From CAZCGA01 sp964498075 (lineage in GTDB: Bacteria > Desulfobacterota > Binatia > HRBIN30): a stretch of 21,417 bases of DNA. The stretch spans positions 1 through 21,417 of the forward strand of contig CAZCGA010000112.1 in assembly GCA_964498075.1 (NCBI GenBank), read 5' to 3'. Shown here piece by piece: positions 1 through 6,991 of the stretch. The position numbers and the translations under genes are program-made. The first letter of the stretch is position 1; the number at the start of each line of letters is the position of its first letter. The notes below the pieces were generated by a model that did not search any database, was not told the origin of the DNA, and worked only from the letters and a program-made list of their open reading frames with translations.

Positions 1-11
1 GCCCGTGGTGC

Positions 12-38
12 GGAACCGAAAAGACGGTTCCTTCTTTT
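12..38 (+). terminator. Rho-independent terminator of an upstream gene
   Basis: A perfect 7-bp stem (GGAACCG at 12-18, CGGTTCC at 25-31) encloses a 6-nt A-rich loop and is followed at once by TTCTTTT. This is the classical intrinsic terminator shape on the + strand. It would end transcription of a gene lying left of the window and insulate the LysR gene from it. Confidence 0.6.
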
Positions 39-155
39 ATGACACAGTAGTACTAGGGCGGAGTGAGCGATCAAGCCAGTCGGCAAATCGCGGCCGACGC
101 ATTACTGCCCCGATCCGGCCGCCGATCCACGAGCATTAGCGGAGATGTCGCCGTA

Positions 156-183
156 TTGACATCTTCATCAGCACCTCTAACCT
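156..183 (+). promoter_or_regulatory. Putative sigma-70 promoter of the LysR gene
   Basis: A perfect TTGACA lies at 156-161. The matching -10 is weak; TAACCT at 178-183 with a 16-bp spacer is the best candidate. The transcription start would fall at about 190-192, at or next to the GTG at 192, which has no Shine-Dalgarno sequence. The prediction rests mainly on the -35 box. No clear LysR-type T-N11-A dyad was identified. Confidence 0.35.
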
Positions 184-191
184 ATTGAGCC

Positions 192-1094
192 GTGCACATC
201 GAGACGTTGAAGGTCTTCTGCGACGTCGTGGAGACGGGCAGCTTCTCCGCCGCGGCCTCGCAGAACTTCATCACGCAGTCGGCGGTCAGTCAGCAGCTGC
301 GCACGCTCGAATCGAAGTACCGCTGCAGGCTGTTGGAGCGCGGGCGCTCCGGGGCGAAGCCAACGCCGGCAGGGGAGATCCTCTACCGGGCCAGCCATGA
401 CATCCTGGAGAAGTACCGCGAGATCGAAACGCAGCTGCAGGAGAGCGGCAAGGTCGTGAGCGGCCCGTTGCGCGTCGCGATCGTGTACAGCGTCGGCCTG
501 CACGAGCTGCCGCCGTATATGAAGACCTACCTGCGCGAGTTTCCGCAGGTGAACGTCCACCTCGAGTACTCGCGCCCGAACAAGATCTACGACGATGCCA
601 TCGCCGGGCGCGTCGACCTGGGGATCGTCGCCTATCCGGCGAAGCATCCGCAGGTCACCATCATTCCGTTCCGGGAGGACCGGCTGGTCGTGGTGTGCCC
701 GCCGAACCATCCGTTGTCCACGCTCAAGAAGGTCGCCATCAACCGACTCGACGGTCAGGCGTTCGTCGGCTACGAGCGCGACATCTCGACCCGCAAGGCC
801 ATCGATCAACTATTCAAGGATCGCGGCGTGACGGTGCAGTACGCCGGTGAGTACGACAACATCGAGACGATCAAACGGGCCGTGGAGATCGCGCAAGGGG
901 TCGCCATTGTTCCGCTCGCGTCGGTGCAGCATGAGCTGGAGCACGGGACCCTGAAAGTCGTTCACCTCTCGGACGAAACCATCATGCGGCCGTTGGGCAT
1001 CATCCATAAGAAGAACCGCCATCTGTCGCCGGCGGCGGTGAAGTTCATCGAAGTCCTGCGGCGCGCCGATCTGCTCGAACTGCGCGATCAGTAG
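192..1094 (+). CDS. LysR-family transcriptional regulator
   Basis: This 300-residue protein has the normal LTTR length. The N-terminal 60 residues form the winged helix-turn-helix, with the family pattern FSAAAS..., QSAVSQQL and a basic stretch LLERGRSG. Residues from about 90 to 295 form the periplasmic-binding-protein-like effector domain, with typical segments GPLRVAIVYSVG and GVAIVPLASVQ. It should bind DNA as a tetramer and respond to a small co-inducer; the CysB/CysL/CbbR-like start MHIETLKVFCDV does not identify the ligand. The GTG start at 192 is chosen because it gives the canonical N-terminus. There is no divergent gene on its left within the window, so its target cannot be guessed from a shared promoter. 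A structured repeat separates it from the following peptidase gene, so the two are probably not co-transcribed. Confidence 0.93.
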   Translation: MHIETLKVFCDVVETGSFSAAASQNFITQSAVSQQLRTLESKYRCRLLERGRSGAKPTPAGEILYRASHDILEKYREIETQLQESGKVVSGPLRVAIVYSVGLHELPPYMKTYLREFPQVNVHLEYSRPNKIYDDAIAGRVDLGIVAYPAKHPQVTIIPFREDRLVVVCPPNHPLSTLKKVAINRLDGQAFVGYERDISTRKAIDQLFKDRGVTVQYAGEYDNIETIKRAVEIAQGVAIVPLASVQHELEHGTLKVVHLSDETIMRPLGIIHKKNRHLSPAAVKFIEVLRRADLLELRDQ

Positions 1095-1163
1095 TATCCT
1101 GGCTCGCGGTGTAGCGTGTCGATGTACCACACCGGAGCGACGGGCCATGATGCGCGGCCATCA

Positions 1164-1283
1164 CCGGCGAATGAATTCGCCGGCTACGTCGCGAAAAAGT
1201 CCCCTGAAAGGGGACTCACAAAGTGCTCTTCCAGTCGGCTTGAGCCGACTTTGGGTTATGTAGCCGGGGAATTCATTCCCCGG
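1164..1283. repeat. REP-like element of four consecutive hairpins with inverted ends
   Basis: Four palindromes follow each other: P1 1164-1183 (CCGGCGAA/TTCGCCGG, loop TGAA), H2 1198-1216 (AGTCCCCT/AGGGGACT, loop GAA), H3 1233-1250 (AGTCGGCT/AGCCGACT, loop TG) and P4 1264-1283 (CCGGGGAA/TTCCCCGG, loop TTCA). The ends are inverted copies: 1169-1187 matches the reverse complement of 1260-1278 at 18 of 19 positions. The arms of P1 and P4 differ by a compensatory C-G to G-C exchange, so pairing is kept. The layout resembles the intergenic REP/BIME elements moved by RAYT (REP-associated tyrosine) transposases. No transposase is present in the window, so the element is non-autonomous here. It may also terminate the LysR transcript. 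Confidence 0.8.
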
Positions 1284-1331
1284 ACGCGGCGCTCGCGACA
1301 TGTTCGGCAACGTCCGCCCCGACATGGGTGC

Positions 1332-3254
1332 ATGGTCGCCGCGGTTGTCGCCCTGTACGCCGCAACCACGGCCGCCGGCGGCGCACTCGGCGCGCCGCTG
1401 TCGAAGCGCGTCGCCAACTATCGGATCGCTGCGACCTACGATGAGCGCGCCCACACGATCACCGGGAGCGAGACGCTGACGTGGCGGAACACGAGCCGTG
1501 AAGCGGCGGCCGATCTGTACTTTCATCTCTACCTGAATGCCTTCGCCAACAACCGCTCGTCCTTCGTCCGGGAGCTCGGGGACGGAGCGGCGGACTGGCT
1601 CGAGCGGCACCCGCATGGCTGGGGCTATATCGCCGTCAGTGCGATTCGCATCGCCGGCGTCGACGTCACGCCGCGAATGCAGTTCGTGCATCCGGACGAC
1701 GACAACATTGATGACCACACGGTGTTCCGCCTACCGTTGGATGCTCCGCTCCGTCCCGGGCGGACGCTGGACGTCGAGATCGACTTTGTTTCCCAGCTGC
1801 CGAAGATCGCCGCCCGCGCCGGGTACGCCGGGCCGTTCACCTTTGCGGCGCAGTGGTTCCCGAAGATTGGTGTGTACGAGGATGGTGTCTGGAACTGCCA
1901 CGAGTACCATCTCACGACGGAGTTCTTCGCCGACTTCGGTGTCTACGACGTGACGCTCACCGTGCCGCGGGACGGTGTGCTCGGCGCCACCGGCGTGATC
2001 CGCGACGCACACGACAACGGCGACGGCACACAGACCGTCCACGTCGTCGCCGAGGGCGTGCACGACTTCGCCTGGACCATCGACCCACGATTTCGGGTCG
2101 TCGAGGACACCGCCGGCGGCACGCTGCTGCGGTTGCTGTTGCAGCCGCGTCACGTCGATCAGGCGCAACGGCATATCGAGGCAGCGCAGGCGGCGCTGAC
2201 GCGCTACCGAGAGTGGTTCGGCGAGTACCCGTATCCGCAGCTGACGATCGTCGATCCCGGACCTGGTGGCGGCGGGGCAGGGGGGATGGAGTACCCGACG
2301 CTCATCACCGCCGGCACGACATGGTGGATGCCGGGCGGGTTGCGCTTCCCGGAGGCCGTGACCGTGCACGAGCTCGGGCATCAGTACTGGTACGGCATGG
2401 TGGCGAGCAACGAGTTCGAAGAGGCATGGCTCGACGAGGGGATCAACTCGTACGTCGAGGCGCAGGTCATGGATAGCACCTACGGCGCGGGCAGCTACGT
2501 CGATCTGTTCGGACTGCGCTTCAACAGCCGGCCGCTGCAACGGCTGCGCTACCTGGCGGCGGCGCAACATGATCCGCTGGTCCGCTTCGCCTGGCAGTTC
2601 CTCGATCGATCAAGCTACAGCGCCATCACCTACGCCAAGACAGCGCTGGTGCTCGATACGCTCGATCGCCACCTCGGCGAACACAAGCTGCGCGGGGCGC
2701 TGGCTGCGTACTACGCACGCTGGCGCTTTCGACATCCGCGCGGCGCCGACTTCCTCGCCGCGGTCAGTCAGGCTGCGGGCGAGGATCTCAGCTGGTACTT
2801 CGATCAAGTGATCTCCGGCACGGGGCGGCTCGACTACGCCGTCACTCGCGTCGACTCCGAGCGAACGCACGGCTTCACCGGTCACCCGTTTGCCGGAGCG
2901 CAGGTGGCCGACGAGGTCACGCCGCAGAAATCCGAGGAGCGACGATACCACAGCGAAGTGGTGGTGGAGCGCCTCGGATCGGTGCACATGCCGGTCGACG
3001 TGCAGATCCTGTTCGATGACGGCACCGCGGCCAGCGAGCACTGGGATGGGCATGACCGGTGGAAGCGCTTCGAGTACACCGGCACCCAACGCGTCGAGTG
3101 GGCAATTGTCGACCCGAACAACACCATGTCCCTCGACTTCAACCGTCTCAACAACTCGCGCATGCGCGAGGCGGGAACCCGGGGTATCGCGCGCATTGCC
3201 GGCCGCTGGGGCTTCTGGTTCCAGAACCTCGTGTACTTGCTCACGGGATGGTGA
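1332..3254 (+). CDS. Secreted M1-family zinc metallopeptidase (aminopeptidase N-like)
   Basis: The M1 signature is complete. HELGH lies at residues 346-350, the second zinc-ligand Glu is in WLDEG (Glu369), and a GAMEN-like exopeptidase motif GGMEYP lies at 317-322. The region before it (about 25-240) is the beta-rich N-terminal domain and the remainder is helical. Zinc-dependent removal of N-terminal residues from peptides is the family activity; the substrate is unknown. A longer reading frame extends back to 1116 but runs through the hairpin repeat, so ATG 1332 is preferred (640 residues). This start gives a hydrophobic leader MVAAVVALYAATTAAGGALGA resembling a signal peptide, although it lacks the usual N-terminal Lys/Arg and there is no clear RBS, so the exact start is uncertain. 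The stop overlaps the start of the next, membrane-protein gene, suggesting coupled translation and a functional partnership. Confidence 0.9.
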   Translation: MVAAVVALYAATTAAGGALGAPLSKRVANYRIAATYDERAHTITGSETLTWRNTSREAAADLYFHLYLNAFANNRSSFVRELGDGAADWLERHPHGWGYIAVSAIRIAGVDVTPRMQFVHPDDDNIDDHTVFRLPLDAPLRPGRTLDVEIDFVSQLPKIAARAGYAGPFTFAAQWFPKIGVYEDGVWNCHEYHLTTEFFADFGVYDVTLTVPRDGVLGATGVIRDAHDNGDGTQTVHVVAEGVHDFAWTIDPRFRVVEDTAGGTLLRLLLQPRHVDQAQRHIEAAQAALTRYREWFGEYPYPQLTIVDPGPGGGGAGGMEYPTLITAGTTWWMPGGLRFPEAVTVHELGHQYWYGMVASNEFEEAWLDEGINSYVEAQVMDSTYGAGSYVDLFGLRFNSRPLQRLRYLAAAQHDPLVRFAWQFLDRSSYSAITYAKTALVLDTLDRHLGEHKLRGALAAYYARWRFRHPRGADFLAAVSQAAGEDLSWYFDQVISGTGRLDYAVTRVDSERTHGFTGHPFAGAQVADEVTPQKSEERRYHSEVVVERLGSVHMPVDVQILFDDGTAASEHWDGHDRWKRFEYTGTQRVEWAIVDPNNTMSLDFNRLNNSRMREAGTRGIARIAGRWGFWFQNLVYLLTGW

Positions 3255-4111
3255 TGCTCGACGCCTACCTCCTCGGGTTGCGTGTCGGTCTGCGGCGTTG
3301 GCCGGTGGTGCTGGTGCTGTTCATCGCCAGCGCGGCGGCCGCCATGAGCGCTGGCGCCGCCTCGTGGTTGTGGCTGCGCATCGCGTTTGACAAGTCGCTG
3401 GTGACGCGCACGCTGCTGACCGACTTGGACATGAACGTCTTCGTGGATCTGTTCGCGCATCACTCGGGAAGCTTCCAGATGTGGCTGCTTGCCGTCGCGA
3501 TTGCGATGCTGATCTTCGTGGTGCTCGGGGTGTGGCTGAATGCGGCGGCAGTCGCATCGGTCGGCGAAGACATCCCGGTACGGGAGTGTCTCCGGCGGGG
3601 CTTGAAGGTGTATCCGACGTACTTCCGGCTGTGGGTGTTGGTGACTCTGTTCAATGCAGCCGTTGTGGTGGCGATCGTCTTCGTGGTGCATCGGCTGACC
3701 CGTGCGACTGCGGAGAGCCCCAGCGAGATGGCCATCTACTGGCTGGCCGCGGGTGGTCTGCTTGCCGGTGCCCTGTGGCTCCTGTTCTCCACGACGGTGC
3801 ACGATCACGCGCGGATCCGCAGCACCGTCTCCGGCACGGGGGCGACCCGGTCGTTGTTATGGGCGGTTGGTTTCGTCGCCCGCCGGGAGCCGCGAGCCTT
3901 GGCGCTTGCAGCGCTGCTGCTGGGAAGCACCATAGCCGCGTGGGTTGTGTACCAGACCGTCGGCATGCTGATCACAGCCACCTCGGTACCGGGAGTAGTG
4001 CTGTCGCTGGTGTGGGGGCAGGTGTTGATGCTGCTGCGCATGCTCCTGCGCGTCTGGTCGCTTGCGGCCGCCATGCAGCTGCAGCATCTCGGACGCGGCG
4101 GCACGCCGTGA
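3248..4111 (+). CDS. Six-helix integral membrane protein, partner of the M1 peptidase
   Basis: The protein has 287 residues. Hydrophobic segments of transmembrane length lie at about 17-38, 78-100, 127-148, 163-181, 216-236 and 245-268. A polar loop between segments 4 and 5 carries the motif DHARIR followed by a basic RREPR. I remember similar 'D.AR.R' loops in unassigned bacterial membrane proteins, but no function is known. ATG 3248 overlaps the peptidase stop by 7 nt; ATG 3254 (TGATG overlap) is an equally possible start. The tight overlap implies translation coupled to the peptidase, so the protein may act with it at the envelope, for example in peptide uptake or in anchoring. That role is inference from position only. 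Confidence 0.8.
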   Translation: MVMLDAYLLGLRVGLRRWPVVLVLFIASAAAAMSAGAASWLWLRIAFDKSLVTRTLLTDLDMNVFVDLFAHHSGSFQMWLLAVAIAMLIFVVLGVWLNAAAVASVGEDIPVRECLRRGLKVYPTYFRLWVLVTLFNAAVVVAIVFVVHRLTRATAESPSEMAIYWLAAGGLLAGALWLLFSTTVHDHARIRSTVSGTGATRSLLWAVGFVARREPRALALAALLLGSTIAAWVVYQTVGMLITATSVPGVVLSLVWGQVLMLLRMLLRVWSLAAAMQLQHLGRGGTP

Positions 4112-4139
4112 GCCCGCATCGTGGGCGCTGGAATTGCCA

Positions 4140-4168
4140 CAGACAAACGGGCTTTGCGGTTGTATAAT
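4140..4168 (+). promoter_or_regulatory. Sigma-70 promoter of the Cys-rich secreted protein gene
   Basis: A perfect -10 box TATAAT lies at 4163-4168, with a CAGACA -35 box (4 of 6 to consensus) at 4140-4145 and a 17-bp spacer. The predicted start near 4175 leaves a leader of about 20 nt that contains GAGGG ahead of ATG 4195. It is the best -10 element seen in the window and separates this gene from the peptidase/membrane-protein pair. Confidence 0.6.
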
Positions 4169-4194
4169 GACATCGATTACGCGAGGGTAACTGG

Positions 4195-5802
4195 ATGGTT
4201 TTTTCAAAGAAGCGTGTGCTCTGGAAAGCCTGCGGACTGCTCGTCGCCGTGTGCCTGTCGGCGGCGGGTAGAGCAACGATTGCGGGTGGGGTGCCGAGAG
4301 CCCTCAGCCGGTCGTTCGCGTTCCCGGCATCCATTGCGAACGGCGTCACCGGAGACCTGGTGGTTCCTGCCGGCAGCACGACGCATTTGCGATTTGCAAC
4401 CGCCAAGGTCGCGATCGGGCAGTTACCCGTTCCTCTGCCACAGAGCGTCGCCCGACGCCGGCACCGGGCCGGGCTCGCCCGCGAGTTCCTGCGACCCGCG
4501 GATCTCGCACCGTACGCGCGGTTGATGCTGAACGGCGTCGTCGACGAGAACGGCAATCTGGTCACCAATGCCGCGAACCAGTTGGTGATCGACGCGGCGG
4601 TCTCTCCGAGTGGAGCGGCCAGCGACGCACCACCGTTCACAATCCTGTTCGACATCCGTGACGGTGCCGCCTTCGTCGACGCGCCGCTGCCGATTCAGAG
4701 CCAAACCACGGGGCCCGTGCGCGTCCAGGTGCTGGGCGTCACCATCATCGATCCGGACGGGCAGCCGTTCGGAGTGCTGGGCTTCGAGTTGCCGCCGGCG
4801 CGTCCCTCACGAATTCCGCTAGCGACACCGACACCGGGCGGAACGCCGCAGGTGGAGGGACAATGCTTCATTGGCGCCGATTGCACTGGGGTATCGTTCC
4901 AAGCCTCGCAGGACCAGTGTTGCCGCTTGGTCGGCCGGTCAGACGGAACGCTGCAGGGTGCGACCTCGTGGTGCCCGCCCGATCAGTTTGATCCGGCCAC
5001 CGGGCATTGCATGGCGAACGGCTGCGTCGCGTGCGCGATCGCGCCACCTCCGCCGGATTGTCAGGAGCGGGCCGCGTGCGGTGGTCGGTGTGCCCTCCCG
5101 TGTCCGAACGGCGACGTGCGCGGCGGCGTGTGCGCCCGGCAAGCATCGGATGGGAGTTGTCACTGTGCCGCCAACTGTGAGGAGCAGCCCACGCCTACAC
5201 CCGGCCCCTGTTCCGACGGCGACCATTGCCAGGGCTCGTGCACGGTGACCTGCGCCGATGGCACCGCCGTCGCCGGAAAGTGTATCAGCGAGCGCGACGA
5301 CCGCTGCGCGTGCTCGGCGACATGTAGCGCGCCTCCTCCGTGTGCGGTGGGACAGTGCTTCGATACGATTGCGTTCGCCTGCACCGGCCAGGCGTGTGAT
5401 CCCAACGGGCGATGTCCGCTTCCGAATCAATTCTGTGACCTGAGTGGACGTCGCTGTCCGTGCGCACCACCGCCGCATCCGCTGCCGCACGGCCGCATCT
5501 GCTGCCAGTGCACCGACCCGGCGCACGCCTGCTTCGAGATCCCGTTCGTGGAGGTTCAACCGATCTGTCCGTCCGGGTGTGACACCTTCGTCGATCACCA
5601 ATGCGACGCGGAGACGGAGGGCTGTGTACCGCTGGCTCCGTGTCGCGCCGATGCGGATTGCGACGATCTGAACGGCTGCACGGTCGACCGCTGCACAGCG
5701 AGCGGCTGCGAGCACGATTGCGTGTGCGTGGGGCCACTGGGCTGCGGCCCCGGGCCTGCCCGCGTTCCCGGCCGCGCGCATGGTCACCGGCCGCACCACT
5801 AA
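4195..5802 (+). CDS. Secreted cysteine-rich modular protein of unknown function
   Basis: The 535-residue protein starts with a Sec signal (MVFSKKR, then hydrophobic to about residue 30). A Cys-free domain (about 40-205) follows, then a TPTP linker. Residues 224-535 hold 48 cysteines, an even number that fits disulfides formed outside the cytoplasm. Two tandem modules (289-328 and 339-377) share the spacing C-x5-C-x3-C-x3-C-x9-C-x7/8-C-x-C-x3-C and are joined by PTPTPGP. The end has the pattern CRADADCDDLNGCTVDRC, like the Cys-rich repeats of myxobacterial and Binatota surface proteins. No LPxTG, MYXO-CTERM, PEP-CTERM or membrane anchor is visible, so it is probably released or held non-covalently. 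GAGGG about 8 nt upstream supports ATG 4195. Adhesion or protection at the cell surface is possible, but function is not identifiable. Confidence 0.82.
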   Translation: MVFSKKRVLWKACGLLVAVCLSAAGRATIAGGVPRALSRSFAFPASIANGVTGDLVVPAGSTTHLRFATAKVAIGQLPVPLPQSVARRRHRAGLAREFLRPADLAPYARLMLNGVVDENGNLVTNAANQLVIDAAVSPSGAASDAPPFTILFDIRDGAAFVDAPLPIQSQTTGPVRVQVLGVTIIDPDGQPFGVLGFELPPARPSRIPLATPTPGGTPQVEGQCFIGADCTGVSFQASQDQCCRLVGRSDGTLQGATSWCPPDQFDPATGHCMANGCVACAIAPPPPDCQERAACGGRCALPCPNGDVRGGVCARQASDGSCHCAANCEEQPTPTPGPCSDGDHCQGSCTVTCADGTAVAGKCISERDDRCACSATCSAPPPCAVGQCFDTIAFACTGQACDPNGRCPLPNQFCDLSGRRCPCAPPPHPLPHGRICCQCTDPAHACFEIPFVEVQPICPSGCDTFVDHQCDAETEGCVPLAPCRADADCDDLNGCTVDRCTASGCEHDCVCVGPLGCGPGPARVPGRAHGHRPHH

Positions 5803-5890
5803 ATCAGTCCTCACTGTCGCCGTTTGTAGAAAGAGCCTTTCGCGCCGCGCGCGGTCTCGTTAAGGTCGTCCTCGACCAAGGAGGAGGATC

Positions 5891-6955
5891 GTGTCGAGAA
5901 CGGATATCACGGTCGGCATCGTCGGTGGCTCGGGGTACTCCGGCGGCGAGTTGCTGCGCCTGTTGCTGTGCCATCCGAACGTCCGGATCGCCTGGATCAC
6001 GTCGCGCGGCGACAAGTCGCTGGAGACGGTGCATCGCAATCTGATCGGGTCGGGTCTGCGTTTCATCCGGGAGGAGGACGCGCCGGCGTGCGACCTGGTG
6101 TTTCTGTGCATGCCGTCGCGCCAGTCGATGAGCCGCGCCGAGCGCTATCTCGAACACGGTGCGAAGGTCATTGACCTCGGGTCCGACTTCCGCCTCAAGG
6201 ATCCTCAGGTCTTTGAGCAGGTGTACGGGATCAAGCACGTCAGCTGGAACCTCGTCGAAGAGGCGCCGTACGGTGTCACCGAGTTGCACCGGCCGGCCAT
6301 CCGTCAGGCGCGTCTGGTCGCCAATCCGGGCTGCTTTGCATACGCTGCGATTCTCGGGCTGGCGCCGCTGGTGAAGGCGGGATGGATCGATCTCGATCGG
6401 ATCATCGTCGACGGCGTGTCGGGCACCTCCGGGGCTGGTGCGGAGCCGACGATCGCCACGCATCATAGCGAGATCGGTCACTCGATGTTCCCGTACAACG
6501 TGGTCGACCACCGGCACACCTACGAGATGGAGCAGGAGCTCGGCGGCGTCGCGCAGGCCAAGGTCGGCATCCACTTCACGCCATATTACGCACCGTTCGC
6601 GCGCGGCATTCTGGCTGCGTGTCACGGCTTCCTGCGGCGCTCGGCGTCGCGCCCCGACGTCCTGGCCCTCTACCGCGAGTTCTATCGCGGCGAACATTTC
6701 GTACATACCATCGAGCTGGAGAAGGATTCTCAGGCCAGCTGGCAGTACGTGCCGTACCCGAGCGTCGCCTCCGTCGCCGGTTCGAATCACGTGCAGATCG
6801 GCGCCGACGTCGACGAGCGGCGGGGCAGGGTGGTGGTGTTCGCGGCGCTCGACAACCTCGGCAAAGGCGCCGCCGGCGCGGCGATCCAGAACATGAACTG
6901 CATGCTCGGGTTCCCGGAAGAGACGGGCCTGGGCGGCGCGGGCCTGCATCCGTAA
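5891..6955 (+). CDS. argC: N-acetyl-gamma-glutamyl-phosphate reductase
   Basis: ArgC reduces N-acetylglutamyl 5-phosphate with NADPH to the semialdehyde, the third step of arginine (ornithine) synthesis in the cytoplasm. The protein has 354 residues, the normal length. The nucleotide-binding GIVGGSGYSGGELLRLL lies at the N-terminus; the catalytic cysteine is Cys148 in ANPGCFA; the HRHT.E.EQ-type active-site histidines are His207/His209; and the C-terminal NLGKGAAGAAIQNMN is typical of the type-1 family. The GTG start at 5891 follows a strong AAGGAGGAGG Shine-Dalgarno, which settles the start. No other arg genes adjoin it, and it is convergent with the histidine-kinase gene 36 bp away. ArgC from this family can in some species also act on a LysW-linked substrate; there is no sign of that here. 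Confidence 0.97.
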   Translation: MSRTDITVGIVGGSGYSGGELLRLLLCHPNVRIAWITSRGDKSLETVHRNLIGSGLRFIREEDAPACDLVFLCMPSRQSMSRAERYLEHGAKVIDLGSDFRLKDPQVFEQVYGIKHVSWNLVEEAPYGVTELHRPAIRQARLVANPGCFAYAAILGLAPLVKAGWIDLDRIIVDGVSGTSGAGAEPTIATHHSEIGHSMFPYNVVDHRHTYEMEQELGGVAQAKVGIHFTPYYAPFARGILAACHGFLRRSASRPDVLALYREFYRGEHFVHTIELEKDSQASWQYVPYPSVASVAGSNHVQIGADVDERRGRVVVFAALDNLGKGAAGAAIQNMNCMLGFPEETGLGGAGLHP

Positions 6956-6991
6956 TCCGGCGCGTGCAGGATATTTCGGAGGACCTCCGCT

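Noticed and set aside
1116..1331. An N-terminal extension of the M1 peptidase starting at 1116
   Set aside because: It would translate the hairpin repeat and place the hydrophobic leader about 75 residues from the N-terminus, which is not compatible with a signal peptide.
5804..6949. A 381-codon open frame on the minus strand opposite argC
   Set aside because: argC has all catalytic motifs and a strong RBS; the antisense frame has neither.
6977..6989. Palindrome CGGAGG-A-CCTCCG between argC and the kinase gene, possible bidirectional terminator
   Set aside because: The 1-nt loop cannot fold as written and no T-run follows on either strand.
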